Shown here in pieces: positions 1 to 14,130 of a stretch of 64,000 bases of DNA (positions are counted from its first letter, which is position 1; each line of letters opens with the position of its first letter). Made by a program: the position numbers and the translations under genes. Origin of the DNA: Crotophaga sulcirostris (Eukaryota > Chordata > Aves > Cuculiformes > Crotophagidae); assembly GCA_013397455.1 (NCBI GenBank), contig VYZB01000133.1, positions 1,832,379 through 1,896,378 of the forward strand. The letters run 5' to 3'. The notes under the pieces were generated by a model, which was not told the origin of the DNA, made no database searches, and worked only from the letters and a program-made list of their open reading frames with translations.

Positions 1-3000
1 TTTCATTGCTATATTCTTGCTAATCATGTTGCTAATACAAAGCAGTGTGATTAGTTGGTTCTTCAGCAGCTTCCTATTTCCATCATTAAACAGCTTTAAT
101 CTTTAAAGTACTGAACACTGTGTTTTTCTGAAGTTAATCTGGACAAACTTGACACCTCACAGTCCAGTTGAGTTGCTGTGCACAGCTGTAGTATGGAAGA
201 TCTAGTGGAGATTAGATTTCAGTGGTACCTTTCACTCCCCTCCTTGCTCTCTTATCTTTTCATCTACCCTGGCCACAGCATCTCTTGGTAGAGCTTTTAT
301 TCCTTGTGTTTCCTAATGTTTTTTTCAGCAATGCAGTACTTGACCATTGGATGAGGAGCTGGTGGTGTGTTACATCTGAGCGTCCCACCTTTAAGCCAGG
401 TTGACAACATCAAAGCCAAAACACGGGACTGTTATTCCTGAGTAAATTAATTCCACTTCCAGGACTGTACTGATGTGTGCAACAGAGGTTGGCCCAATGT
501 CACTTTCCCTTCTCTTGAAGGGAGATAATTTAATTCTTCATCCCTTCTTGCACACACAGGTTGTGGGAGGAAGGGCCCCTCTGCCACACCTGCCATCCGT
601 GCCCCACTGGAGGACCCTACCTAGACACTTGTGATTAGTAGTGAGCCCTGAATGAATAATTTCAATTCTGCAAGCCTGGCAGGTGTGCCACTCTCTGAAA
701 GCTGAGCAGCCTCCAGTTTCTAGTCAGGAATCTTTTCTGGATGAATCTGAGGACAAAATTGACCCAGGAATGCAATGGCTGATGTTGTCCAGCCAGCAGT
801 GTCAATCCTGCTCCACGTTGGGTGGCACTGGCTGAGCAGCACCTTCTGGCTGCAGTGGGAATATCTTTTCAAAGCAGAATATCTGCAACATGGGATCAAA
901 CCACTTGCCCCCAAAATCCCAAACACTCTTTCTAGCAATGGCCAGTGGTGCCTCAGGAAAACATCTCCATTTAGTCTCCCCACTTCCCACAAACCAAATA
1001 ACTGCCTGAATGTGAAGGTGGTATGGGCTGCTCTCCTCGTCCTTGGGCAGTGCTGGTGGTGGGTTCTGGCCCAGTGCACCCAGCCAGTGCCACAGTGTTG
1101 TGGTGGCACAGCAGGAGCCCTGTCTCCCAAAGGTAATCACACCTGTTCACTGGCTCAGCTACTTCACAAATGCTACGACATCCTCATAGTATTTGGTATT
1201 TCAGGTGCCAGCTGAAATTAGGAAGCTTGGGAGTGTGTGGAAACATATAAGCCCTGTCATCTTTAAAGTGAGAGTCTAGAAATGGGATAGGTGTCAAGAC
1301 AGGTTAATTTTACAACTTACTGGTGTTGGCGGCATCGCTCTTGCTGTTCCCAGAGCCACGCACCTTCCCTCTGACCTCACAAACGATGCTCAGCTACTTG
1401 CAAGGAAGTAAACAAAAGGGACTCATGGGGACTTTGGTTCCATAGAAACAGCAGGGAAAATGTCCATGTGTGCCAAGTGGAAAAGGACTGAATCAGTGGG
1501 GAAGGAAATTTTATTGTCACAAGTTCAAAGGGGATGTTACAAACAAGAGAGTGGGGGGTAAAAAAAAAATGGAAAAAAAAAAAAGGGAAAACTTCAGAAA
1601 GCAGTCCCTGCAGTCAGATCACAAAATACTACTAATGAAGCCTTGCCTTAGAGCAGTTGTCAAATATGATGTGGTATTTACATCAACAGTGACTCAGGCA
1701 GCATTTACTACTTCCCTTTTAAGCACAGCAGGATACTGCCCGCCCTCAGAGATTTGTGGATCCTAACCCTGCAGATGGATGGATGGACCCAGCGCTGGGT
1801 GGAGGGGAAAACAGTGCACTGGGCAAGGGAACAGGGGAACGTGCAGCCCCATTGGCCATGAGGGTCAGGGTTGGGAGCCAGGGAATCAGCTAGGATTTGG
1901 TGTGAGGGGAACAAGTGAGGAGCCTCATAGCTGTGGTGGTGAGACTGCATTTCTGCACCGGCGGGATTTGCAGCCAGGTAGAACGTGCTCGGGGTTGCCA
2001 GCCTGACAGCTCCTGCAGAGCAGGGACCTGGCTGCAGCCTAATCCCAGGGTGATGCGGTGCCAGCAGTGCCTCGGGGCTGGGGGGATCGCCCCAAGCTGT
2101 GCCATCTGGCCACAGTCCCCCGGGTCACCCCAGCCCTGGTCTGCTGGAGGGGAGCAGGCACTGCCAACGCCTCTTCCCACTCAGCCAGCAGTGGGAGGGG
2201 TGGCATTGTGTCCAGGCTGGGACACAGCAGGCCTCACAGTTTGGTCATTTGATCACATCCCAGCAGTGGCAGCGTTCAATAACACAGACGTGAGCCCCTA
2301 ATTGGTAAAGAGGGGAGAATACCCAAAGGTTCAAAAGGGAAAATACACAAAGGCTGAAATGAATTTCACTGTAAGACAAAGGCAAACATGGCTTTGAGTC
2401 TTTGAGAAGGAAACTTAGGGTTACAAATGCAGAGGGATGGTATAACTTGGCCACTGGGTTATGCTCTTATTTACTATTGCCTCCTCCTGTTGCAGAAGGC
2501 TTTCACAAACGTGGGAGCAGCAGGACTCCACAATTCACAGGACAAAGTTGTCACTGCATTTAAGTGCCACTGGTGGCAAGGGTTGCATGCATCTACTTGC
2601 AAATGTATGCTTCATGAAGGCTGAAAAAAGGTAGTTTTCACGTCCGTCAGTTTCCTGAGGTCTTGAAAAGCTGAACAGCAAAGCACTGTGAACAGGAGGT
2701 CAAGCCTTAGGCAGGCTGTCCCCTCCAGTTGGTGGAATAACGTTGGTCCAGATACCTCTCTCTTTCAAGAAGCCCTCACCTCTTTACACCTCCACGAAGT
2801 GGTGACACAGTCTGTTCAAGGGATCAGCAGGGAAATAAAACACAAGGTCCCGGCCTCTCCTGTTGCCACGTAACTGCTGGTGCTCATCTGAGCTAGATTA
2901 GAGCAGCCTTTTTGGCAGTAATTAATTTTGATAAAGCTGCCAGGCTACATTGCTCCTTCTTCCATCACTCTGGTGGCAGGCTATAGAATGTAAGAGAGCC

Positions 3001-6000
3001 TCAGTCTAGTCTCTGAAGTAAAACTTACAGCTGGTCATGTTTGAGTTGGCTTACAGGACATGGTCCCTGGGCTCCTTGCAAGCTGCAGCAGGTCTGAGTA
3101 ACAGCAGCAGACTCCATCTTCACAGGGTGAAACTCCACCAAAAGCATCTGCACTCCTGTAAAGCTGCAGGTCAGTCCCATACCCTACCAGAGGTTTCCCA
3201 CACCCTGCCAGAGGTGTGCTTCTGCTTGCATATGGGCAAGTGCACGTGGACACGCACAGAGGGGATGCAGGAATAACTTAAGCAGCTCCTTTGGCCACTG
3301 GGCTCAAAGATCCTTAATCTGGGGCTACGTGCACTTAAAATGTGAGAATATTTTAGAAATCCTTATTCACACCGAATTCACTGCGGTTTCATCCTCAGTG
3401 CAGAGTATGTGACTAAGCTTGTTGCCTCTCAGAGGTTTATTTGTTCACATTACTCATCGAAACTTTGTGGCATCTGAACACTCTCCATAAGGACCTCTAA
3501 GAATCTGTACCACAGTATCAAAAGTGTGCTCTGCAGTGCCAGACTCTTGGAAAGTTGTTTTAACAGGCTCCTGCTTTTAATTAGTCAGTAAACTCCTTGG
3601 GGCATGAGTCTGGCTTCCCGTTAGTCCTGGCAGGCACTCTGGTACTTTCTAAGCAAACCATACTCATCTTCCTACTCAGGTTGGCAAAAATCCAAAGGTA
3701 GCTGAAATTTCGGTCACCCCGATGGCCCCACCTGAAAGGGCTGCAAGCTGGTGTCTGGGGCTGGGTTGTAAAGAGCCCAACAGCCTTGCATGCTACCTTC
3801 AGGTCCACTCCGTGTTACCCAGCATCTGAAAGAGGTTTTTTTGGACTCATGTCTCTCAGCAATGCAAACAAGACACGAGCAAGATGCAAATCACACCTGT
3901 GTGAGCATCACCTGGCTAGGTTTCTCCTTAGCTTTTCCAGCTTACTTGGCCTGTGATATGGTGAGGTCTTCCTGTGCTCTCCTACAGCTTCAGCCAATTC
4001 AGCACTTGCCTGCTGGGATATTGACCCCTCCCATCCCCCATGTGTTTGTTTGAAGAGATAACTCCTTTTATATATATACTTGCTCTTTGGAAAGGGGGGG
4101 AAACCTTTATTGTTGTCTCTGAGCTTCTGCAGCATAAAATTCCAGGATTCCTCCATTCCCAGCTGCTGGATTCAGAAAGCTTTTCCTTTTCAAGCTTCCT
4201 GTTCACACAGGGTGGGGGTGGGAAGTGGGGGATGAGGGGGGAGGTTAGGCATTGAATAAAAGGAATTAACCATTTCCCTTCCCTGACCTTTGGGAATTTC
4301 CGTATGTGAAAGTGGCAGCTTGTGTGTCTAAGAATTATAAATGATGGGACTTGCAAGTTACTGAATGGATGTGTGACCGAAGACCACAGGCTGCTCCCTG
4401 AGCAGGGCTGGGAGCAAGGAGGGCAAAGGGGAGGAATAAAAAGCAGGAAAGACTACAGATACTGAAAGAGGGCATGTTTTAGAGGAATGAAAACTGCTTA
4501 CCATGCTCCAGAGAGCTCACGCTATTGCAGCTCCCCCCCACCATTCCTTGGTCCATCTTCTGTTCTCAGAGCACAGCAAAAACGAGGCCAGGAAGTAAGT
4601 TTCCATGGGAAGCTCTCATGACTCAGATGTCCCTCCTGGAGGTTTTCATCAGTTTGCCTAGAAAAGGGTCACCATCCTGAAAGGAAAAGAGCCATCCTGG
4701 CTGGTCTTACACTGTATCTGTATTTGATAAACACAGAGTGTGCGTGCACCATCCTTTCTAGATCCTTACCATGGACTTGACAGGGTTTGAAAGTGGAACT
4801 TGCATTGCTGTTTCTGAGAAACCATTGTGTGTCCTCTAGGCCACCCTTGCCACTGGTTCCTGGGTGCTATGCAGACTTCCAGTGCACACCCCAACAGGCT
4901 CACAGTCACTCCTGTGACACACCTGTGCACACAGACAGATGCACAGACGGCACCAGCGGAGCCGTGGCAGCGGCAGAACAAAAGGCTTCCCCCGTTGCCA
5001 CTGCACTTTGTAGGGAGCATCAGATACCCCTGGAGGGACCCCCTGGAAAGCTGAGACCTGGTGTGGGTGGGTTAAAACCTACCACAGCTGCATCTGGATG
5101 CAGTAAAGCATGGAAGAGGAACACCAAAGTGGCAGCCCACAGGGACAGGCTGCAGTGCTCCTCACACACCTGCTTGGGCAGGTGACCCCTCTGCAGGTTA
5201 GCAGAGAGCAGTCTGGCCCACCCTGATGCTCTTCACCCAGGAAGGCTGTCACCCAGCTGTGCTGTGAGCACCCAGGCCATGCCCCCCCCAAGAGTTACAC
5301 ATCTGTATGCACCTGGAGAAGCAACTTCATTCAGGGAGGTCTCTTTCTGCTCTCTCTTCTTCTCTTCCAGCCCCCATCCCCTAACCCACAGGGAAATTTG
5401 TTCTTGAGCTTCACCTTCTATCTTCCCCCTAAAGCCACCAAGGCTCACGGGCAGGTGAGGCGAGATGGGCCTGAAGGATTTCTGGGGCAGAAGGAAGATA
5501 GCAAGGGCTGCCAGCTGATGGGGGTCAACAGGACTGGTGCGAGTGGCACAGACGGGGCCTCAAACATGGCCTCCCAGAACCCAGGCCTGGCCTCCGGGAC
5601 ATCCTGTCCATGTCTCACACCTGATCATCATACGTTCCCACAAACACACACATGCAAATGGTGGGACCTACTGCAGGCCTTTGGGCAGAGTGAGCGCACA
5701 GCTTCCTTCTGCTTTCAGGAGGTGTTTGGGATCACTGTGCCTTCCTGGGTGTGAGGGTCTCGCTGGCTGCGTTTGTGAGCTGCGTTACTTTGCGTGCCCG
5801 AGAAGTGGGCTCCAAGCTGAGCTGGCACCTTCATGCTGACACCCAAAGTACACTCAGTTCTTCCTTCTTCACCACCCATGGCAGAGTGATTTCCTAAACA
5901 TAAGAGGAGAAAAACCTGTTTGTGCTCACTGCTGGCTGTGCTTTGTAAGGCTTAGAGGAAAAAATACGTTGCTCAGCAGGGCCTCTACTGTGTCCTGTGT

Positions 6001-9000
6001 GGCATTTCTGTGGAACCAGCCAGGCCCATCTGTCTATGCGTTTACAAATTGTAAACCTAACAGGGATAACCTGAGGAGGCCCAGACCCTGTTTCTCTGCC
6101 AGGATGACAGAACCAGACTGAGGACACTTCACTTCCCTCCACGCTGCCAGAGGATGGAAATGGAAGGAAGCGGGTTCCCTCTTGCCTTGCAGGATGCAGA
6201 AACACCTACCTTGCACTTAGGGGCAGTCTGGAGGGGTAATAATATGAGGCAGTTTGGGAAAGATCTCCTTCTAAAACCTCCTTTTTTTTTCCTCTGCCAT
6301 GGGATCTTGAGGACAGCTAAGACTGTTTTCACTCTGTAGCTGAGCGTCCCTTGTCCGCTACTGCCCTCAGCGCTTTCATCAGCCCCTGGATGCGACAGGG
6401 ACCAGCCGGTGCATCAAAGGCTTGTTAAGTTACTGCTGTGCTGTGAAAGAGAGGGGAAAAAATCCTGTTGACTGTGACGAATTAGAGAAGTTCAGGGGTG
6501 GCACTCACCCTTTTATTGGAGAGCTGCTTGAGCCTGTGCACTGCTAAAGGGATTAGAGCAGCGTGTGGCATGTTTCTGGTTCTGACAGAAACTTGAACAC
6601 GCTCTAGTAGAACTATAAAGAGAATGGCCACGTCAGTGGCAGGAGGGCTGGGGAGGGTTGTGAGTGATTAGCCACACTTGGGAGGCACCAGGAGGTTGTG
6701 AACTGTACATGCGGTGTTAACTGTCAAAGTGCTGAATTCTCCAAAGAGTTGCATTTGCAGCACCACGAGCAGGCTTTCTCTTCCCGTGGGTGGTTTTAGA
6801 CACACTGTGCTCTTGCCTCTGGCAAGCATTGCGCCCTGGAGAACAAGGCCCACAGTGCAGAGCTTAGGCTCTGCTTGCAACAATCTTGTCTAAGGATAGA
6901 GGGGACTTTCCAGGGGTGTCTCCATTCCCATTCAGTGGAGTCAGAAGTGAAAACATCAGATCTTGGTATGGCACAAGTAAATTAATGTCAATGTGATAAG
7001 AGAAAAGTCATAGTTTATTGGGAGATAAGACAGACACCATGCCAAAGGCTTAGTGTTCATTTGGGCTTCCAAGGCACCAAGCTGATCATGGATGGGGAGC
7101 TAACCTGCACCTGGTCACTGTGGGCTAGATTTCTTAGAGGTTTCAAGACAATGGCCTTTTTGAACAGGGTACACTGGAAGCCTGCTCTGAGAATGAGCTC
7201 AGAAACTAATTCTGCAGCCTGATGCATAACCTGAATGACATCTGCTTGATAATAGGGCCAAAACTTACAAAGTTGAAGGTGTTAAGAGCAACCTGTCACA
7301 ACAGACTTGGAGAGATGGCACAGGTATGTCTGGAAGGAGCATCGCAGGAAGGAGCGCTGTTTGCCCTGAACGTACCCCTATAGTAGGGTTATGCTAGAGT
7401 TCTCCACATGGAGCAGGCAGGACCCAGATGGGTCATTCATGTGCTGGAACAGATTTACATCAGCTCTCCAGCTTATCAGAGCTCACAGTCAGTTGGGTTC
7501 AGAAGTGTCTGCAGTTGATGTATGGTAAAACTGGAGATAAAATCTAAGAGGAACAAACCACTTTGAAGCTCTAGGAAAACTGCCAGCAAAAGGTTAATAG
7601 ACAGGACATTGAGGCAATTATTTCAAATCAGACTGAATGACAATTTTCAGCTGCTGCAAGACCTAAAGCCACTTCAAGAAGTCAGCATGTGTCATATCCC
7701 CTCCTGCATGACAGTATCAGTGACAGCTTGGTAAGTCAAGGTGGTTTCCTGAGAAGCAAAGGTAAAGCAGAGATGACTAAAAATATAAGAGACTCCATGA
7801 AAGTAAGGAAAGAAATGAGACAGCAAGGCCTAGGAGGAGTGCTGAGGAAAGAGAGGTAGGAAAATGCCTGCTCAGAGAAGAGTAAAGTAATACCTGTACA
7901 AGAGGTGATAAGAGAACCTCACAAATAATGCCATTAAAGAAATTAAATTCTTTACTGAGGAAGCTGATAGTAATACAGCTTTCCCACTGGTGAGGTGCAA
8001 ACTGGAGACAGATGAAAGCAGGGTTTTTCACATGCCTATGAAAATAGTTGAGATTTCAAAAAATGCTATTTGTGTCAGCGAAACGATGAGATCTTTGGAA
8101 AAACATAATGAGAAAGAATCTTGCACTCTAAGTAAAGAGGGAGAGGCAATTCAAAAAATTGAATGCCCTAGTTGAAGACTGGCTTAAAAGTTTGTGATGG
8201 TGAATTCACCAGTAAACCCATTATACCTTTCAGTGCATTTGGAGAAAAGCTGATGAACCCTGGGAGAACGCTGCCGCAGTCAGCACTACCAAGAAAGGCT
8301 GAATGTGACATATGTCCAGCTGCCTCTTGGAGTTTTGCAGAGTTTGCTTCTTGTGGGAGGCAAAGAAGTGATTGGGGTAAAGTTAAAGGAAAAGCTGGGT
8401 GAATTTTGACCTGGAAGATGAGACATTGGCCACATTTTTAAAAACATTCATCAAAGAGAGCACAGGATGGAGGAGATAACTCATTGTTATTGCTCATAAG
8501 TAATCATTTGCTAGCCTTCCTCACCAGTTAAAATACTAGCATCATCCAAGACATTGACTAGCCAAAAAGACCAGCTGAGGGAATCCCTACCCTTGTAGTA
8601 TTTGGAACTCTCCCATGGGTGCTAGTTTCACCTTCCTAAGCCAAAAGATGCAACATGGTATTTTTTGGGGATGTTTTTGGGATGAGTTTTCTTGCTTTGA
8701 CACCTTACGTTGAACCACTCAGATCTCAAATTGAATGGTGGCACTGATTTTTGTGTCCCTCATGGGTCTGCAGTGGCATCTGCAGTTGGAAGTCCTGCAA
8801 CCCTGTGGGTGCACCAGTCCTTCTTCTGCAAAGGGCACCCTCCCACCGTCCTCACGGGCGGTGCTGGCTGGGGACGCAGCCTGTCAGGTCTGGCTTGACG
8901 ATGGACCAAGGCAGTGTCTGTGCCAGCAAGTCCTGCACAGTTTAAGCAGGACTTAAAGTTCACCTCCCCAGAGAGGCTCAGAAGGGAAAACAGACACAGC

Positions 9001-12000
9001 AATACCTCCAGCAGTGGGAAGGAGGGCAAGCGGAAGACCTGGGACGTGCAGTAGGAGGTCAGCCCCGCCCTCGCCGTCCTGGACTGTGGTCTGTTTATCT
9101 GTAAACTGTGGTACTGTTCAGCACAAACATGTAATCAAACCTAAGCTTGGAAAACTTTGTGTCCTTCTTGGTAATAGCATGATAGAAAATAAGGCTTTGG
9201 CTTTTTGCCCTGAGTACATTGATGAAGTGGGCTGGGTGAGGCGCAGGGAAGAGCTGAAACAGAAGAGATGAGCTTTGATTTTCAAGTCTGGTTACCCCAA
9301 CAATGTGATCTGGGCAGTCCCAGCAAGGGACACCCTGGAACTGGACATCTGGGGAGGGTGCAGAGGAGCTCTTCAGAGTTGTCAAAGGGCTCTGCTGGTT
9401 GCAGCTTGCTTTCTGGGAAAAGCTACCTGTAACATATTGGGCTGCACACAGGTACTATCTGAAGCTGCTTTCTGTTGGCCACAGGTGTTTACAAGGCATT
9501 GCTTACTCTTGTGCTCAAGAATCCTCACAGGTCCCTCTCTTGTCATGAAGTTAGGCAGAAAAGTCATCCTCATCTCACAGGTGGGGAGATGAGGCTCAGC
9601 AAGATTAAGTGATGATGCAAGAGCCAAAGGCCCAATCTCTAGTGGCACAAATGCTTAAAAATGAGCACACCATGCACCGCAGCTCTCTGGGTGAGCCCCA
9701 GCATCTATCTTCCCTGCAGTCTTGTCCATTTGAGTTCTGCACATCAGAAACTTCTAATACTAGGGAGACTAAAGCCCAGGATGTGAGTTAGCCAGTATTA
9801 ATTAATGCAGCCCTATGTGTCCCTATGTTCCCTTTCACCATGTATGAGCATATCTGCACTAAAGGACAACCTGGCTCACAGGGAGCTGACAGCAGCAGAG
9901 CGGCACCCAGTTCCCTACTGCAGATGGATAAGGGACATTTCAATATATAGCTGGTGAGAAACTTTCTATTTACAATTATGCACACAGACAAAACACTGGA
10001 CACCCAGCTATACAAATGCAGTAAAACCTAGGCATGAGTGTAATAAAAAAACCCTTGATCTGATAAGGCTTAAAATGTTGTCCCATGGGCTGAGTTAGTT
10101 TTTTCCCTGCAGCAATTTCTTTTAGCTGGCAACCTTTAAGTTATGATTTGCATTCATTAGATTCAGTGAATGTGTTGATAATTGGCCATCCTAACAGTCA
10201 TGCACAGACAAGGCTGTGGTTTTAAGATTTCATCTGAGGCATCAGCCTCACAGCAAATAGCAGGGGACATAACACCGACTCCTCAGGCATGCGAAAGACT
10301 GAGACTTCACAGTCCCAGGTTTGAGTGTTAATACAGTGATCCCGTTGCCGAGAGCTCTAGATCCCCAGCCCACCCTTTACCTGTGGAACCATTCTGGGAG
10401 ACAGACTGACCAGGATGCGTTCAAACCCAAGTTCCTAGTGGCAAGAGAGAGAATGATGCTGGCCACTTATTTAATAGGAAAATCCCCATTAAACTTCCAT
10501 TTCCCCTCCTCCTTGGGAACATCCATGAGTGACCGGTTCACATTTGCCACAGTATTTTCAAGGGGGGCCTGTGAGCTCCGCAGTTCCTCCTTATCAGGAA
10601 GCCGGAGCCGTACTGTGATCTCCCTGCCAGGCCTTGAGGACAGAGTGCAGGAAGGGGGTTTCTGGAGAAAGAAGCCATACTCTTCCACTCCACACAGGTT
10701 GTTTTTTCTCCTGCCCTTACTCCACCGGAGAAGTCCTTAGAAGAAGAGATGTGCATGTAATTTGCCTCCTTACATTTACCTTGGGGAATCTTTCCAGACA
10801 TTGTCCCCAACAGCATCTTATTCCTGAGACATTAAAAAGGCACCCTATTCAAATGCAAATCAAGTCCTTCCTGACAATAACTGTTGAGTAATTTTGACGT
10901 CAATACAAGCGCTCTAGCCGGACGTTCCAAGAATAGACTTGGTGTTTGGGAACGGAGCAAAAAGGAAGCGACCACAGATAATACACAACAGCAACTCTTT
11001 AAATGAGAGACTCTGAGGGGAAGATAGCACAGCCAGGGGTATCAGGTACCAAAGCATCAGAGGTTTAGAGCATGAGATCGACATGAGACAGACAAGGCTA
11101 GGCTGGAGGAGGCTGAGAAGCAGGCGCTACTCAGACTTAGGGCAAGAAAGCTGGGGCTTCCATCTAGGGTGAGTCCAACTGGCCAGAGTCAACCCAAAGC
11201 TCTTTCCCTCAGGCTGCACTTTGACCACTCTTCAAACATTTAGAGTCTGCTTAGGTGCCTCTGCCCTGTGTTATACGATGTGCCCGTCGGAAGTTTTTCT
11301 TCTGTGCAGTGTGTGCTGTCATGCCCCCAAAGCTGTTTGCAGAGAGGACACTGAACTGGCATGCCTTCAGAGGGGAAGACTTTCAACCAGCACTTGATAC
11401 TATAAAGTACACTTGGACACAGAACTAGCTAGCCCACCCCAAGGATACTTCCAGTGTGTATTTTTGATGGATTGATAGAGCAAAAATGCTGCGCTCCCTC
11501 ACCTTCCCCAAGGCTTTCCAAGGCAAGTAGCATGCTCTAGAGTCAAAGTAGACCCCTTAGGAAACATGATCCAGCAGAGATGTCATTGATGTGTCTGCAT
11601 GATCAGAGAAACACATGCAGGGCTTCCCAAGTGACATGGCATTTGTGGCATTTGAACACTATTTGGAATACAATGGCCTTTCTGCCTGTTTTGGAAATTT
11701 CTGACATTCTAAGTACAATCGTATTTTTAATGGTTACATCTGGCCTTTCTGATCTGCTTGCTCATCAGCCAGTAGAGAGCCCTCAGGTACAAACCTCCTT
11801 TCAGTCCTGCTCTGCTACTTGTCTTGGTGTTAATTAATCACCCAGGGCTGTCAGAGAGCTTTGTAGCATTAACCCTTTCACCTCTGAAAAGCTTTCCCAT
11901 TCACAATGAGACCCATATTTATCTGCTGGAACACAGGTGATCAGTGAAGCCTGGAACCACCACAGCACAGTAGGCAGTTGTCATTTTATTGCCCTTTTTT

Positions 12001-13372
12001 TGCAAAGCTATTTATCCAAATTCACAAGGCAAATCAGTGACAGAAACAAGGAATAGACACGGTGTTCAAACCTCAGATTTTCCTGTAGTCCTTGGAAAGC
12101 ATTCTTCATGAAAATGTTTTCTCACATTTTCATACAAACCCAGGCATAAACTCAACAGGCTGGAGCCTGCCTTTAGTCATGGCTTAGAACAGATTTACCT
12201 GCTGATGACCCTTCTGCCCATTTCTAGGAGACTACAGACCTTCTCTTATTACTAGAAAGCACCATGGTAAAAGGCTACCTTGATAAAAATGCTGTTACCA
12301 GTCACTTTATACCCAGTTAAGAAGAACAACTGGTTAGTAGATGCTGCCTGCTGTCCTTTGTTGCCTGTTCCTATTTGTCTTTGAGGACAATATCACACAC
12401 TCAGGGCCTGAGGGAGCTGCACTGTGTGTGCTCCCAAACACATTCCTCGCTCCCCATACATTTTCTACCAGATATGGGTTTCCTAGAGGGGACAGTGAGG
12501 AGATGGCTGTTGGGGTGTGCAGCTCCTGGTCTACTGCTGCTTTGTGTGGCAGACCACAGCACGGGGTGACCTTATAGCTGCACAATTACCCCAAACAGCC
12601 TTGGCCCCAGCTTCCCACCTGAGCGCTAGCATTTCCAGCTTGGCTGTGCAGAGGGAAGGGTAAAACATCCTCTGAGTTTCCTATTTAATCCCTCCTTTCA
12701 CCTTCAGACAGGTTTTGAAATATTTTTGTGCTTTTAAAGGGATAGGGGAGCCTTGTTCTCCAGTAAAAGCGGCTTTAACAGAAGGGAAAAAAAAGAGAGA
12801 TGGCAATAAACAAAGAGAAGAATTGCTAAAGTGCAGCTGACACACGGACCCCAAAAGAAGTGCTGACCTCATCCTTCCTCATTAGTATGATCTATATTGT
12901 TGCATACAGAGGAGGCTACTGTCAGGAAGCGGTGCACCACGTAACCCTGCTGTGGACCCTCCTGCTGCCTGCAGGGCCCCTGGCAGCCAGCCCCCTGCCT
13001 TGCCTTTGGGCAGGAGATGCTGGGAGGGCTGTCACTGGGTGCCCTTGGGCACCCCCCCATGCAACTGGGTCCCTCTAGGGCACCTCCAGGCAAGTTCCTC
13101 CCCTGCACTTGGTCCAGGCATCAGCTCTATGAAGAAGAGAGAAACCAGCTCCTGAAAGTCTGTTTTAAAATCTTTAGTCCTGAACCCTTTTATCTGCACC
13201 CTGCAGGTACAAAAACCATCCCCAGGCTCTCTAAGCCCAGGCGCAGCATCTTAACAAAGTTCACTTTATGTTTAGGGTGCAGAGACACCCCAGACATCCT
13301 TCAAGTCCCCGGGTTCCTCCCCTGGGGTGTCTCCAGCAGCACCTCTCCTGCTCCCTGTCCCAGAGCGAGCCC
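1..13372. other. Gene-free unique sequence, left block
   Basis: All open frames here are short, overlap on both strands and show no recognisable domain. No CR1 fragment was seen, in contrast to the right half. Apart from a likely MIR remnant near 9.6 kb and small A-runs (1560-1585), the sequence looks unique. The part at about 6950-8420 is A-rich and purine-skewed on the plus strand, but stop codons break every frame and I could not match it to a family. Confidence 0.6.
9563..9625 (-). repeat. Probable MIR SINE core remnant
   Basis: The stretch GTCATCCTCATCTCACAGGT, GGGGAGATGAGGCTCAGCAA, GATTAAGTGATGATGCAAGA resembles the reverse complement of the MIR core (CCTCAGTTTCCTCATCTGTAAA region; GATGAGG...GGCTCAG...GGTTAAGTGA). 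MIR is ancient and diverged in birds, so about 60 bases of partial match is what one would expect. The assignment is from memory of the consensus. Confidence 0.5.
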
Positions 13373-14034
13373 NNNNNNNNNNNNNNNNNNNNNNNNNNNN
13401 NNNNNNNNNNNNNNNNNNNNNNNNNNNNNNNNNNNNNNNNNNNNNNNNNNNNNNNNNNNNNNNNNNNNNNNNNNNNNNNNNNNNNNNNNNNNNNNNNNNN
13501 NNNNNNNNNNNNNNNNNNNNNNNNNNNNNNNNNNNNNNNNNNNNNNNNNNNNNNNNNNNNNNNNNNNNNNNNNNNNNNNNNNNNNNNNNNNNNNNNNNNN
13601 NNNNNNNNNNNNNNNNNNNNNNNNNNNNNNNNNNNNNNNNNNNNNNNNNNNNNNNNNNNNNNNNNNNNNNNNNNNNNNNNNNNNNNNNNNNNNNNNNNNN
13701 NNNNNNNNNNNNNNNNNNNNNNNNNNNNNNNNNNNNNNNNNNNNNNNNNNNNNNNNNNNNNNNNNNNNNNNNNNNNNNNNNNNNNNNNNNNNNNNNNNNN
13801 NNNNNNNNNNNNNNNNNNNNNNNNNNNNNNNNNNNNNNNNNNNNNNNNNNNNNNNNNNNNNNNNNNNNNNNNNNNNNNNNNNNNNNNNNNNNNNNNNNNN
13901 NNNNNNNNNNNNNNNNNNNNNNNNNNNNNNNNNNNNNNNNNNNNNNNNNNNNNNNNNNNNNNNNNNNNNNNNNNNNNNNNNNNNNNNNNNNNNNNNNNNN
14001 NNNNNNNNNNNNNNNNNNNNNNNNNNNNNNNNNN
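13373..14034. other. Assembly gap (662 N)
   Basis: A run of unknown bases. The right edge opens directly into a GGGCAGT minisatellite, so the missing part is probably more of the same array. The true length may differ from 662. Long apparent open frames that cross it are artefacts. Confidence 0.99.
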
Positions 14035-14130
14035 GGGCAGTGGGCAGTGGGCAGTGGGCAGGCGTGGGTGGGCAGTGGGCAGTGGGCAGGCGTGGGCAGG
14101 CAGTGGGCAGTGGGCAGCGAGCAGCGGGCA
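14035..14130 (+). repeat. GGGCAGT minisatellite beside the gap
   Basis: Seven-base units GGGCAGT repeat in tandem (GGGCAGTGGGCAGTGGGCAG), broken by GGCGTGGG variants that define a higher-order unit of roughly 30 bases. The repeat decays rightward into GCGAGCAGCGGGCAAGCCGC and a CpG-rich stretch. Runs of three G every seven bases on the plus strand fit the canonical intramolecular G-quadruplex pattern. Confidence 0.92.

Noticed and set aside
12019..12075. Second possible MIR-like remnant (CACAAGGCAAATCAGTGACA and following)
   Set aside because: Resemblance to the MIR core is too partial to call without a profile search.
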